A program made the position numbers and the translations under genes. A stretch of DNA of 13,374 nt from a bacterium. Lineage in GTDB: Bacteria; SM23-31; JAUVVT01. The notes below the pieces were generated by a model. It was not told the DNA's origin, did not search any database, and was given only the letters and a program-made list of their open reading frames with translations. Each line of letters starts with the position of its first letter. The stretch's first letter is position 1. This document shows positions 1 to 7,958 of this stretch, in pieces. The stretch covers positions 1 to 13,374 of the forward strand of contig JAUVVT010000011.1 of NCBI GenBank assembly GCA_030604505.1, written 5' to 3'.

Positions 1-72
1 AATCCTTTTCACCAAAACGAAGTATATGCAAATCACATTGTAATATCAATCTTAAAAAAATATTCACATTAA
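1..72 (+). CDS. C-terminal end of an upstream gene, possibly SGNH/GDSL-type hydrolase (partial)
   Basis: Frame 1 is open from the first base to a TAA at 70-72, giving 23 codons that begin NPFHQNE and end ILKKYSH. The pattern of an NPFH-Q-N-E motif followed by an alternating hydrophobic helix resembles the end of SGNH/GDSL hydrolases. There a D-x-x-H(P)-N block carries the catalytic His and is followed by a helix of the type IA..I...L. Here the usual Asp is Asn, which weakens the match. It could be the tail of another protein or chance reading of AT-rich DNA. A gene stop here fits the promoter-like sequence that starts a few bases later. Only the left-hand flanking sequence would confirm it. 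Confidence 0.4.
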   Translation, partial: NPFHQNEVYANHIVISILKKYSH

Positions 73-77
73 TTATA

Positions 78-106
78 TTGTTTTCCAAAGCAATTATATT
101 TATAAT
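78..106 (+). promoter_or_regulatory. Candidate sigma-70-type promoter for the SIS gene
   Basis: TTGTTT at 78-83 and a perfect TATAAT at 101-106 are separated by exactly 17 nt. A start of transcription near 113 would give a leader of about 45 nt that includes the AGGAGG at 145-150. The surrounding DNA is very AT-rich, so a TATAAT can occur by chance. The ideal spacing and the position between an apparent gene end (72) and a strong ribosome site make it the best promoter candidate in the window. Confidence 0.4.
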
Positions 107-144
107 GAAAATTATACCCATAATGATAAAATTAAATATCTAAA

Positions 145-150
145 AGGAGG
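145..150 (+). promoter_or_regulatory. Ribosome binding site AGGAGG of the SIS gene
   Basis: A full AGGAGG lies 7 nt before the ATG at 158. It is stronger than the AGAAGG (232-237, only 4 nt before the ATG at 242) and therefore favours the longer, signal-bearing product as the main one. Confidence 0.7.
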
Positions 151-157
151 TTTATTT

Positions 158-1024
158 ATGAAAAGGAAAAAAAAATTTTGTTTTTTTGCTTTAACTTTTA
201 TATTAATATGTGTTTCAGTAATCTCGATAACAGAAGGCCAGATGAATAAGTCAAAACAGCAAAATTCATCCTGGTATGTAGTTGAACAATACTTTAATGA
301 AACACAAAGAATATTAAAGGAAATAATGAATAGGGAAAGAGAAAATATTGAAAAAGCCTCAGACCTTATGGCAGAATCGATTAAAGAAGGGCGATTGATA
401 CATATTTTTGGAACAGGTGGACATAATGTAATGGCAGCTATGGATATTTTTAAAAGAGCAGGTAGTTTAGTACCATTAAACCCTCTCTTTCCACCGGGTT
501 TATCTGTGGCGGATTCCCATCCGGCAACTGAAAGATTACTTGGATATGCAAAGATGGCTCTTATTCATTATAACGTCCAAAAAGGAGATGTTATTCTCAT
601 TATAAACTGTAATGGTATTAATTCCGTCACAATTGAATCTGCTTTAGAGTCAAAAAATATGGGATTGACAGTAATCGTTGTTACATCCAGTGAGTTTTCA
701 AGAGGTATACCAAAGGGAACATTATCAAGGCATCCCAGCAATAAAGACCTTTGTGACCTTGGAGATATTTTAATTGATTCACATGTGCCGCTGGGTGATG
801 CTGTGGTAAAAGTTGATAATTTTTACCAGAAAGTATCATCAATATCTACAATGGCAAATACATTTATTGGGCAGACATTAGTGGCGATGACTGTGGATAA
901 ACTCGTGAAAATGGGTGTAGAGCCAGAAGTTTGGGCGAGTGCAAACGTTAAAGGTGGCACTGAAAATAACAGAAAATTCAGAGAGAAATATAGAGGGAAA
1001 ATTTATCATTTAGCTTTTTATTGA
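158..1024 (+). CDS. SIS-domain sugar-phosphate-binding protein with N-terminal signal sequence
   Basis: This 288-residue protein matches the stand-alone SIS-domain family (COG4821/UPF0309 type), whose members bind phosphosugars. The first SIS loop is FGTGGHN (84-90) and the second is INCNGINS (149-156), where many relatives have a Ser-rich SGRN-like loop. The C-terminal signature is PEVWASANVKGG followed by the N-R-K-F-R-E-K-Y stretch. The odd part is residues 1-28: a KRKKK head, a long hydrophobic core and a SITEG|Q end, which is a convincing Sec signal or membrane anchor. Relatives normally start near Met29. That Met (ATG at 242-244) has an AGAAGG at 232-237, so a second, cytosolic start is possible. 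The start at 158 is supported by AGGAGG 7 nt upstream. It is followed by GH31 after 50 nt. Catalysis is not demonstrated for most family members. Confidence 0.82.
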   Translation: MKRKKKFCFFALTFILICVSVISITEGQMNKSKQQNSSWYVVEQYFNETQRILKEIMNRERENIEKASDLMAESIKEGRLIHIFGTGGHNVMAAMDIFKRAGSLVPLNPLFPPGLSVADSHPATERLLGYAKMALIHYNVQKGDVILIINCNGINSVTIESALESKNMGLTVIVVTSSEFSRGIPKGTLSRHPSNKDLCDLGDILIDSHVPLGDAVVKVDNFYQKVSSISTMANTFIGQTLVAMTVDKLVKMGVEPEVWASANVKGGTENNRKFREKYRGKIYHLAFY

Positions 1025-1074
1025 TATGTCCATTATAATTTCTACTAACATAATTTTTACAAAAGAGGTATTTT

Positions 1075-3474
1075 ATGAAATTCAATATTCAATTTTTTGG
1101 AAAAATATTGTTAATTCTTTCAGTTTTATTTGTAATGCCCTTTTGCGTGAAAAAGGAGACATTTATAAAACAATCTGAAGCTGAAGTTATTTTCACCAAT
1201 AAAAGTTCATTATTAAAAATTAATAAAGATTCCTGGAAGATTAGTTTGTTAAATTCTTCAGGAGAGGAACAATTTATAGAAGCCTCACCGCCTTCTTTCC
1301 AGATTGATGAAGAATGGATATCATTAAGAAAAATTGTAGATGTAAAACCCACTAATAACAAGTTAGTTGAGATAAAAGCTGAACTTACTAATGGAACTAA
1401 AGCAGCAGTTTTAGTCAATAGTTTGAGCGATTATGCGTTCGGAATAGAAATCCGACTGGATGAAAAAGAGGCTTCTGCAATTCGTGGGTTTAATAAATTG
1501 CATCAAAAGGAAGAAGTTTATGGATTTGGTGAAATGTGGAACGGACATGTTGCCCAACGGGGTCAATCTTTTGTTCTGTGGGATCAGACAGGAACACCCG
1601 ATGAATGCGCTTATATGCCTTATTATGTTACAACAAATAACTATGCTTTCTTTTTAGACTACGGAGGATCGGTCAAAGTGGATGTCGGAAAGACCGATTT
1701 GGACCGAATTGTTTACGAGGCTCCGACCTCTGAGTTTTCTATCACACTGGTTTCGGGGAATAAAATATCGGAGGCTGTTAGAAATTTTTTTAGTTTGAAC
1801 GGAATGCCGACACTTCCACCCCGATGGGCATTTCAGCCATGGTTCTGGATGATTGGCAGAGGTACTACGCTCAAAACGAACTGGGATAAAAACCATCCTA
1901 ATTATAAAGGAAACGATGTTGTGAAAATGGCAAAACGCTATCGCGAATTAGATATTCCGGTTGGGGTTTGCTGGTTCGAACCACCGTGGCAGACAGCAAG
2001 AAATTCGTTTGAAGCAAGGGAATATTTTACTAATGATTTTAAAGCCCTTATTGACGAACTGCACCAGCTCAATTTTAAGGTTCTGGCATGGACTACTCCG
2101 TATACTTCTCCATCTTCCCCAAATTGGCAGGAAGGTATTGATAAGGGATATATATTTGGAGAGCCAAAAGATGAAATTACGGCTGATAAAGATCCAGTGG
2201 CAGGAGAAAACGGGTATAACTATATCGATTTTACGAATCCGGAAGCGCGAAAATGGTGGCAGGAAGAGATTACTAAAGCGCTCAATGCAGGTTTGGACGG
2301 TTTCAAGTTAGACGCCGGCCAGAAGCTACCTGATGACGTTATTCTTCACAACGGCAAACTCGGTAAAGATTTCCATAATGCTTATGCTCTTTATTTTAAC
2401 CGTACATTTTTTGAAATCCTTTCTGAAAAGTATGGAAATAATTTTTTAATGATTCCCAGAGCAGCCTGGATTGGTTCTGGAAGTTATACAAACTTTAAAT
2501 GGCCCGGTGACCTTAATTGTACATTCGATGATAACGGATTACCAGCAGCGCTTTATTCGATGCTTTCGCTTAGTTTCTGTGGGCTACCATACCTCGCTAC
2601 TGATATCGGCGGATACGCTGGAAAAAATCCGGAAGAAAATGTATGGGTCCGCTGGGCACAATTAGGAACATTTATGCCTGGTATGCAGACACTTTATATG
2701 CCATGGTGGTATTCGGATAAAGCTTTAAAACACTATCGGTATTTATCCTATCTGCATACAGAACTTATACCATTCTGGATGAGTTTGGCTCACGAATCGC
2801 ATGAAACTGGCGCCCCTATATGCCGGCCTCTTGTCTGGACTTTTCAGGATGATATTAATTCATGGCGAGTAGATAATGAATATACTTTAGGAGAGTCTTT
2901 TCTTATAGCTCCTGTTATAACCCCTGAAAATGAACGTGAAGTTTATATACCTCCGGGAGTCTGGCACGATTTCTGGGATAATTCCAAATCTATTCAAGGA
3001 CCTGCTGAAATAAATTGGAAAGGTGATCTTTGGCACTTTCCACTCTATATTAAAGCAGGAGCCATTATTCCGATGGAAGTCTCAAGAGATATGACCGTCT
3101 TTGGGTGGACTGAATCGGCTGATTATATTACGATAGCTATTTGGCCCTCTATTTCAGAAAAATCACAATTTCGTCTCCATGACAGAGAAGAACCGGTTAT
3201 ATTTGATGTTCAGATGGGAGAAAATGAAGACATATTGTTAAAATGGTCACAATCTGCTGAGGACTATTTGTTTCGAATTCACTGGAAATCAGGTAATAGT
3301 ATAAAAGAGATTACTGCCGGAAAAGGTGAAAAAAGAATCAGTTTATCAAAAGCCAAGGATTTACTTTCTTTTCGTAAAAGCAAAGAAGATGAATGGTTCT
3401 TGGATGAGGTTAATAATAAACTATGGATTCGCAAAAGTACCGATGAATATTCCGGTGAGATTAGAATATATTAG
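1075..3474 (+). CDS. Exported GH31 family alpha-glycosidase
   Basis: The 799-residue protein has the GH31 order: N-terminal beta-sandwich (about 35-245), (beta/alpha)8 barrel starting at PPRWAFQPWFW (about 246), then C-terminal beta domains. The likely nucleophile is D413 in GFKLDAGQ and the likely acid/base is D479 in KWPGD. Their 66-residue spacing is what I recall for the alpha-xylosidase YicI. IDFTNPEARKWW and ATDIGGY are further hallmarks. Unusual is WQTARNSF at 305-312, on the barrel strand that in typical GH31 enzymes bears substrate-binding residues; the other GH31 here shares it. The N-terminus is hydrophobic and ends in MPFC (C24), so it is exported. A poor -1 residue (Phe) leaves lipoprotein processing doubtful. 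Retaining hydrolysis of an alpha-glucoside, xyloside or related bond is expected; the sugar cannot be named. An AGAGG precedes the start. Confidence 0.88.
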   Translation: MKFNIQFFGKILLILSVLFVMPFCVKKETFIKQSEAEVIFTNKSSLLKINKDSWKISLLNSSGEEQFIEASPPSFQIDEEWISLRKIVDVKPTNNKLVEIKAELTNGTKAAVLVNSLSDYAFGIEIRLDEKEASAIRGFNKLHQKEEVYGFGEMWNGHVAQRGQSFVLWDQTGTPDECAYMPYYVTTNNYAFFLDYGGSVKVDVGKTDLDRIVYEAPTSEFSITLVSGNKISEAVRNFFSLNGMPTLPPRWAFQPWFWMIGRGTTLKTNWDKNHPNYKGNDVVKMAKRYRELDIPVGVCWFEPPWQTARNSFEAREYFTNDFKALIDELHQLNFKVLAWTTPYTSPSSPNWQEGIDKGYIFGEPKDEITADKDPVAGENGYNYIDFTNPEARKWWQEEITKALNAGLDGFKLDAGQKLPDDVILHNGKLGKDFHNAYALYFNRTFFEILSEKYGNNFLMIPRAAWIGSGSYTNFKWPGDLNCTFDDNGLPAALYSMLSLSFCGLPYLATDIGGYAGKNPEENVWVRWAQLGTFMPGMQTLYMPWWYSDKALKHYRYLSYLHTELIPFWMSLAHESHETGAPICRPLVWTFQDDINSWRVDNEYTLGESFLIAPVITPENEREVYIPPGVWHDFWDNSKSIQGPAEINWKGDLWHFPLYIKAGAIIPMEVSRDMTVFGWTESADYITIAIWPSISEKSQFRLHDREEPVIFDVQMGENEDILLKWSQSAEDYLFRIHWKSGNSIKEITAGKGEKRISLSKAKDLLSFRKSKEDEWFLDEVNNKLWIRKSTDEYSGEIRIY

Positions 3475-3530
3475 AGAGAAAATGAAGAAGTAAAATTATT
3501 GAAATAACCGAAAATTTAAGGAAATAAAAA

Positions 3531-4700
3531 ATGAGAAGAAAGCTTATATCTTTAAGTTTTGTTATTAGTTTTGTGGTTTGTACGGTTTCTTTGTTATTGG
3601 GGCAGGAAATTGATAAAAGAGCAGGTGTAACAATTTATAAACCGGATAGATGTTATAATGGATATACCCTTTATAACAGCCGGCAGCGGGAAGAAGCAAC
3701 TTTAATCGATATGAATGGTTATATCGTCCATCGTTGGTCTTATCCACAGGGATATACATGGCACTATGCTGAACTTTTCCCTAACGGCCACATATTGGCA
3801 ATCATCAAGGAAGATTATAATAATAAAATTGGCGGTATGCTTCTTGAACTCGACTGGAACAGCAATCTCGTCTGGAGTATGAATATTGCATGTCATCATG
3901 ATTTTGATAAGCTTGAAAATGGCAATATTATGGTGCTTTGCCGTGAATATGTTGTCAATGACGCAATATATCCCGGTATCTTGAAAAGCGATTGTTATTT
4001 GGAAATCACACCTGACAAAGAGATTGTCTGGGAATGGCATGCTGACCAACACGCTTTAGAGTTAGAAAAGTTTGTTGATTTGAAATTCCCGTTACCTAAA
4101 TCTAAATCGGCTCGTTATCCGACAGATATCTATCCTCCTCGGCCGTATGATTGGGCACACACGAATACTCTTGAAGTTTTGCGTGATAATCCATTGGCAA
4201 AAAAAGACCAAAGATTTAAAAAAGGAAATATTATTTTTAGCATGAGGCATACAGATACTATCGGGATAATTGACAGAGAGACCGGCAAAATCGTATGGGC
4301 TTGGGGAGGACCAGGTGTGCTGGATAAGCAGCACATTCCAACATTGCTTGAAAATGGAAACATCCTGATTTACGATAATGGATCAAATCGGCGTTATACA
4401 AAGATTCTTGAATTAGATCCATTGAGAGAGAAAATTGTGTGGGAATATAAAGCAGATCCACCCGAATCCTTTTTTTCCAATTCTCAGGGCTCAAGCCAGA
4501 GACTGCCGAATGGAAATACATTTATTGCCAATTCGAATAATGGAATATTGTTCGAAGTTACTCCTGATGGAGAGGTTGTCTGGGAATATATGAATCCAGA
4601 TTTATCAGCAAAAGGAAGACGTATGAATATTTATCGTTCGCTAAGGTATTCACCGGAGTTTGTAGAGCCGTTACTGTCAAGCAAATCCCAGCAAAAGTAA
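3531..4700 (+). CDS. Exported arylsulfotransferase (ASST)-like beta-propeller protein
   Basis: The 389-residue product has a Sec signal peptide (1-24, ending LLLG|Q) and repeated propeller strands of the form (K/E)(I/V)VW(E/A)(W/Y) at about 64, 164, 253, 301 and 348. Many are preceded by NG-N/H-I turns. It resembles the PAPS-independent aryl-sulfate sulfotransferase families, which move sulfuryl groups from a phenolic sulfate ester to another phenol in the periplasm. The conserved active-site elements are visible in order: HHDF (H122/H123), DWAHTNT (H210), SMRHTD (R239) and QHIPTLLENGN (H268). These correspond to the catalytic His/Arg set of E. coli-type ASST, with H268 as the candidate sulfurylated His. 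No DsbL/DsbI pair is nearby. It sits 56 nt after the GH31 gene with AAGGA upstream of its ATG. A non-enzymatic glycan-binding propeller is the alternative. Confidence 0.78.
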   Translation: MRRKLISLSFVISFVVCTVSLLLGQEIDKRAGVTIYKPDRCYNGYTLYNSRQREEATLIDMNGYIVHRWSYPQGYTWHYAELFPNGHILAIIKEDYNNKIGGMLLELDWNSNLVWSMNIACHHDFDKLENGNIMVLCREYVVNDAIYPGILKSDCYLEITPDKEIVWEWHADQHALELEKFVDLKFPLPKSKSARYPTDIYPPRPYDWAHTNTLEVLRDNPLAKKDQRFKKGNIIFSMRHTDTIGIIDRETGKIVWAWGGPGVLDKQHIPTLLENGNILIYDNGSNRRYTKILELDPLREKIVWEYKADPPESFFSNSQGSSQRLPNGNTFIANSNNGILFEVTPDGEVVWEYMNPDLSAKGRRMNIYRSLRYSPEFVEPLLSSKSQQK

Positions 4701-4907
4701 TTTGGTTAAAAGGAGGGAGATATTTTTTAGATCATTTTCTTTAATTTATGTTTTCATTAAAGTAATATTTTCATTTCATGGGCTTAATTGGTATTCTCAA
4801 TTCAAATTTCTTATTGTTTATTCTTAAAATATTAAGATAACTATAAAATGAAATTACACTTTTTAATTTACATTTCAAATTTAAAACAGTCTATTAGGAA
4901 AATATAA
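4701..4907 (+). other. 207-nt non-coding gap with an orphan ribosome-site-like AGGAGG
   Basis: This AT-rich interval contains no credible gene. AGGAGG at 4711-4716 begins 10 nt after the ASST-like stop, but no ATG/GTG/TTG follows at usable distance and TAG occurs at 4728-4730. A weak A/T stem (CTTTAAT 4739-4745 with ATTAAAG 4756-4762) is present but does not look like a good terminator. The GH4 ribosome site AGGA is at 4896-4899. I saw no convincing promoter pair. Confidence 0.5.
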
Positions 4908-6194
4908 ATGATTAAAGTTACAATAATTGGGGCTGGGAGTGTTATTTTTGCCCAGTCAATTATAACAGACATATTGCTGTGTCCTGAACTTGGTGATACT
5001 GAGATTTCACTTTATGATATAGACAAAGATAGATTAGAGGTTGCTGAAAAGATAGCTAAAAAGATAATAAAGAAGCTAAAATTGCCTGCGAAAGTAAGTT
5101 CTTCAATCAATTTAATTAAAGCCCTCGATGGTTCAGATTATGTTTTCTGCATGATCCAGGTCGGTGGATATGAGTCAACCCTTATAGATTTTGATATACC
5201 GGAGAAATATGGATTAAAGCAGACTATTGGAGATACCCTTGGAATTGGGGGCATCTTTCGTGCATTAAGGACAATTCCAGTTTTATTAGATTTATGCAAA
5301 GATATGGAAAATGTTTGTCCGAATGCATTATTGATTAATTATACTAATCCTATTTCCATGAATCTATGGTCTATTTACCAGTCTTCGAAAATAAAATGTG
5401 TAGGCCTTTGCCATAGTGTTCCTAATACATCTATGACCCTTGCTAATTATATCAATGCTGATTATGAAGAAATAACCTTCAGTGCAGCGGGAATTAATCA
5501 TATGGCATGGTTTATCGAGTTCAAAAAAAATGGTTTAGATGCATATCCTGAACTTTTTGCTGCTTCTGAGAGAAAAGAAATTTACGAAAAAGATCCCGTT
5601 CGTTTTGAGATTATGAGGAGGTTTGGATACTTTGTTTCAGAATCTTCTGAGCATATGGCTGAATATGTTCCTTATTTTATGAAGGATGAAAATTTAATAA
5701 GAGAGTTTAAAATACCTATCAGAGAATATCTTAAAAGGAGTAAGGATATAATTGATATATTTGAGAGACAAAAAGCATTTGCTGAGAGTAGCGAGGAGCC
5801 TCAAATAAAGAAAAGCGATGAATATGGTGCGAATGTTATTAATTCAATAGAGACAGGTGAAGTTCAGGAGATATATGGAAATGTGAAGAACAATGGATTA
5901 ATCACGAATCTTCCTGATGAATCGTGTGTAGTAGTGCCGTGTTTAGTTGATAAAAATGGATTGCAGCCTTGCGATGTTGGTGAATTACCACCACAGCTTG
6001 CGGCTTTGAACAGGAATGTCATAAATGTACAGGAACTGACAGTGAAAGCGACGCTCGAAAAGGATAAAAAGTATATTTATTATGCAGCAATGCTTGATCC
6101 CCTGACAAGTTCAATACTTTCAATGAGCAAAATATACAGTATGGTGGATGAAATGATTAAAACGCACAAGGAATTTTTACCACATTTTCAATAA
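4908..6194 (+). CDS. Cytosolic GH4 NAD(+)- and metal-dependent alpha-glycosidase, probably alpha-galactosidase type
   Basis: The 428-residue protein starts with a Rossmann dinucleotide fold (TIIGAGSVIFA, residues 5-15) and has no signal peptide. GH4 enzymes use NAD+ and a divalent metal (usually Mn2+) to oxidise C3 transiently and eliminate the aglycone. Visible family elements are YTNPIS (N147), GLCHSVP (C168/H169) and AAGINHMAW (N197/H198). C168 and H198 are the expected metal-ligand pair. CHSV is the motif class of MelA-type alpha-galactosidases, separate from the phospho-glycosidase classes. An alpha-galacturonidase remains possible, since that activity also occurs in GH4. Length is close to the family norm. 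It is the only cytosolic glycosidase here, implying import of an unphosphorylated oligosaccharide or glycoside. A 207-nt gap upstream suggests separate expression. AGGA lies 8 nt before the start. Confidence 0.88.
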   Translation: MIKVTIIGAGSVIFAQSIITDILLCPELGDTEISLYDIDKDRLEVAEKIAKKIIKKLKLPAKVSSSINLIKALDGSDYVFCMIQVGGYESTLIDFDIPEKYGLKQTIGDTLGIGGIFRALRTIPVLLDLCKDMENVCPNALLINYTNPISMNLWSIYQSSKIKCVGLCHSVPNTSMTLANYINADYEEITFSAAGINHMAWFIEFKKNGLDAYPELFAASERKEIYEKDPVRFEIMRRFGYFVSESSEHMAEYVPYFMKDENLIREFKIPIREYLKRSKDIIDIFERQKAFAESSEEPQIKKSDEYGANVINSIETGEVQEIYGNVKNNGLITNLPDESCVVVPCLVDKNGLQPCDVGELPPQLAALNRNVINVQELTVKATLEKDKKYIYYAAMLDPLTSSILSMSKIYSMVDEMIKTHKEFLPHFQ

Positions 6195-6283
6195 CAAGTC
6201 TCAATTATTCGGTAAAACTTTTCTATTCCTTCATACTATGGCACTCCACAATCCTTAATCACCTGTTTCCTAAAAAAATAGTA

Positions 6284-6310
6284 TATCATAAAAAATTTCA
6301 AACTATGATA
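6284..6310. repeat. 7-bp inverted repeat upstream of the sulfatase gene
   Basis: TATCATA (6284-6290) and TATGATA (6304-6310) are exact reverse complements separated by 13 nt, ending 29 nt before the sulfatase ATG. The arms are A/T-rich, so chance is quite possible. A regulator half-site pair is the interesting reading. The rest of the 145-nt gap (6195-6339) shows no convincing promoter or terminator. Confidence 0.25.
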
Positions 6311-6339
6311 AGAAATATTCCAACTCACAGGAGTAAAAT

Positions 6340-7911
6340 ATGGAAAATAAATCCCACTCATTAAAAAGAAGAAACTTTTTAAAGAGAACTCTTCAAGGGA
6401 CAGGATTAGCGATTTTAGGATCAAATAAATCCATGGATTCTATTTCCGGGATAATGAGAACGAAGAGTCTTTCATATCCGAATATACTCCATATTATGCC
6501 GGATCAGCATACATGGGGAACAATTGCGGGGCGTTCGGAATGCAGGACGCCAAATATTAACAAGCTTGCGGAAGAAGGTATACTTTTTAATCGCTCATAT
6601 ACGCCTTGTTCAGTGTGCTGTCCTGCGCGTGCTATGTTGATTACCGGCTCTTATCAATGGCATAATGGTGTTTTTAATCAGGTACATTCTGCACCATCAG
6701 TTAGCAGAGATATGTATCATGATGTTGTTACATATTCACAAAGGATTAAAGAAGCAGGGTATCAACTTGGCTATGTTGGGAAATGGCATGCGAGTCATAA
6801 ACGAACTCCCCTGGATTTTGGATTTGACGAAATCGGTGCACCGGTTTCTTATAATAAAAAATTGCTTGTAGGGCTTGATATAAAAGATGAGAGAAAGAAA
6901 CTACCGTCAGGAAAGAAAACTAAAAAACTTGTTCGTCAGTTTCCTTGGCCCGGAGGGGAATCAATTGCTATGTGGGGATACGATGAAAGTGAGGAAGAAG
7001 AAACGGATACATGGGGAATAGCAGAAACCGGAATAAAAATGTTGCAACGTTTTTCAAAAGGGGAAAAACCGTGGCATATTGAGATACATCTTCATGCTCC
7101 TCACAATCCATATATGCCCTTAAAAAAATATCGTAATAGATACGATGCTTCTGCTATTAAAGTTCCGGAAAGTTTTTATGATACATTTGAGAATAAACCT
7201 GGTATGCATCGTCTTGAATCAGAGACCTGGGGCAAAGTAACTGAAAAAGATTATCAGGAAGGGCGTGCATTCTATTATGCTTACTGTGAACAATTGGATG
7301 TTCAGATAGGGAGGATTTTGGATGCCCTTAATGAAACAGGACAATCTCAAAACACGATAGTCGTTTTTACATCAGACCACGGAGATATGGTCGGTTCGCA
7401 CCGGATGTGGATAAAAGGATGGATCCCGTATGAAGAAGCCTATCGTATTCCAATGGTCATCCGATGGCCCAAAAGAATTAAACCAGGCTCAGTATCTAAC
7501 CATTTAGTTCAGCTTCACGACCTTGCCTATACTTATATAGACGCACTTGGTTTAAAAGAACTTCCATTTAATGATGGAAGGTCACTCATTCCATTATTTG
7601 AAGATCCTAAAAGGAGCGACTGGAGAGATGATATATTATGTGCATTTTACGGAGCGGAATTTTTATATACACAGCGGATTGTCATCACTCAGCGATATAA
7701 ATATGTTTTCAATGGTTTTGATTATGATGAACTTTATGACCTATTTGATGACCCACAGGAAATCCATAATAGAATTAAAGATCCTGATTATAAGAAGATT
7801 GTGGATGATATGAGAGCGAGACTTTATGAATTAATGAATCAGTTTGAAGACCCATATAGAGCTGGAAAGTATGGTGCTAAAAGATATCTGCCAATTGGGA
7901 AAAAATTATGA
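6340..7911 (+). CDS. Tat-exported Cys-type sulfatase (S1 family, formylglycine enzyme)
   Basis: The 523-residue protein begins with a twin-arginine motif, KRRNFLKR (R10/R11), a short hydrophobic run and no clear A-x-A site, so it may be Tat-exported or anchored. The sulfatase signature is CCPARAMLITG: C93 in the C-x-P-x-R consensus is the residue converted to formylglycine, and R97 completes the core. Other likely active-site positions are D55-Q56 (MPDQ), K148/H150 (GKWH), H255 (APHNPY), D346-H347 (TSDHGD) and K359 (WIKG), matching the alkaline-phosphatase-like fold with one Ca2+. It should hydrolyse a sulfate ester, possibly on a sugar, though some relatives cleave phosphonate esters. Maturation requires a formylglycine-generating enzyme, which is absent from this window. 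CAGGAGTAAA precedes the ATG, and the gap to the second GH31 is only 47 nt. Confidence 0.92.
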   Translation: MENKSHSLKRRNFLKRTLQGTGLAILGSNKSMDSISGIMRTKSLSYPNILHIMPDQHTWGTIAGRSECRTPNINKLAEEGILFNRSYTPCSVCCPARAMLITGSYQWHNGVFNQVHSAPSVSRDMYHDVVTYSQRIKEAGYQLGYVGKWHASHKRTPLDFGFDEIGAPVSYNKKLLVGLDIKDERKKLPSGKKTKKLVRQFPWPGGESIAMWGYDESEEEETDTWGIAETGIKMLQRFSKGEKPWHIEIHLHAPHNPYMPLKKYRNRYDASAIKVPESFYDTFENKPGMHRLESETWGKVTEKDYQEGRAFYYAYCEQLDVQIGRILDALNETGQSQNTIVVFTSDHGDMVGSHRMWIKGWIPYEEAYRIPMVIRWPKRIKPGSVSNHLVQLHDLAYTYIDALGLKELPFNDGRSLIPLFEDPKRSDWRDDILCAFYGAEFLYTQRIVITQRYKYVFNGFDYDELYDLFDDPQEIHNRIKDPDYKKIVDDMRARLYELMNQFEDPYRAGKYGAKRYLPIGKKL

Positions 7912-7958
7912 AAATTTATAATTAAAATATTTTCAATCTTAAAATAAAAGGAGAAGAT

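Noticed and set aside
3..143. Frame 3 open stretch at the left edge as the upstream gene
   Set aside because: It is dominated by Ile/Lys/Phe from AT-rich DNA and would run across the promoter-like sequence; the shorter frame 1 tail is more protein-like.
1075..1150. Lipoprotein signal with C24 in the first GH31
   Set aside because: MPFC is a poor lipobox (Phe at -1, Met at -3); export is supported but lipidation is not.
1075..3474. First GH31 as a sulfoquinovosidase (YihQ type), given the sulfur-related neighbours
   Set aside because: The LP-D-x-x-LHNG stretch after the nucleophile resembles that branch, but similar sequence occurs in other GH31 enzymes. The Glu following the nucleophile motif is Gln here, and sulfonate-binding residues could not be aligned with confidence.
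4739..4762. Stem CTTTAAT/ATTAAAG as a terminator after the ASST-like gene
   Set aside because: Only one G-C pair in seven, a 10-nt loop and no clean U-run directly after it; too weak to call in AT-rich DNA.
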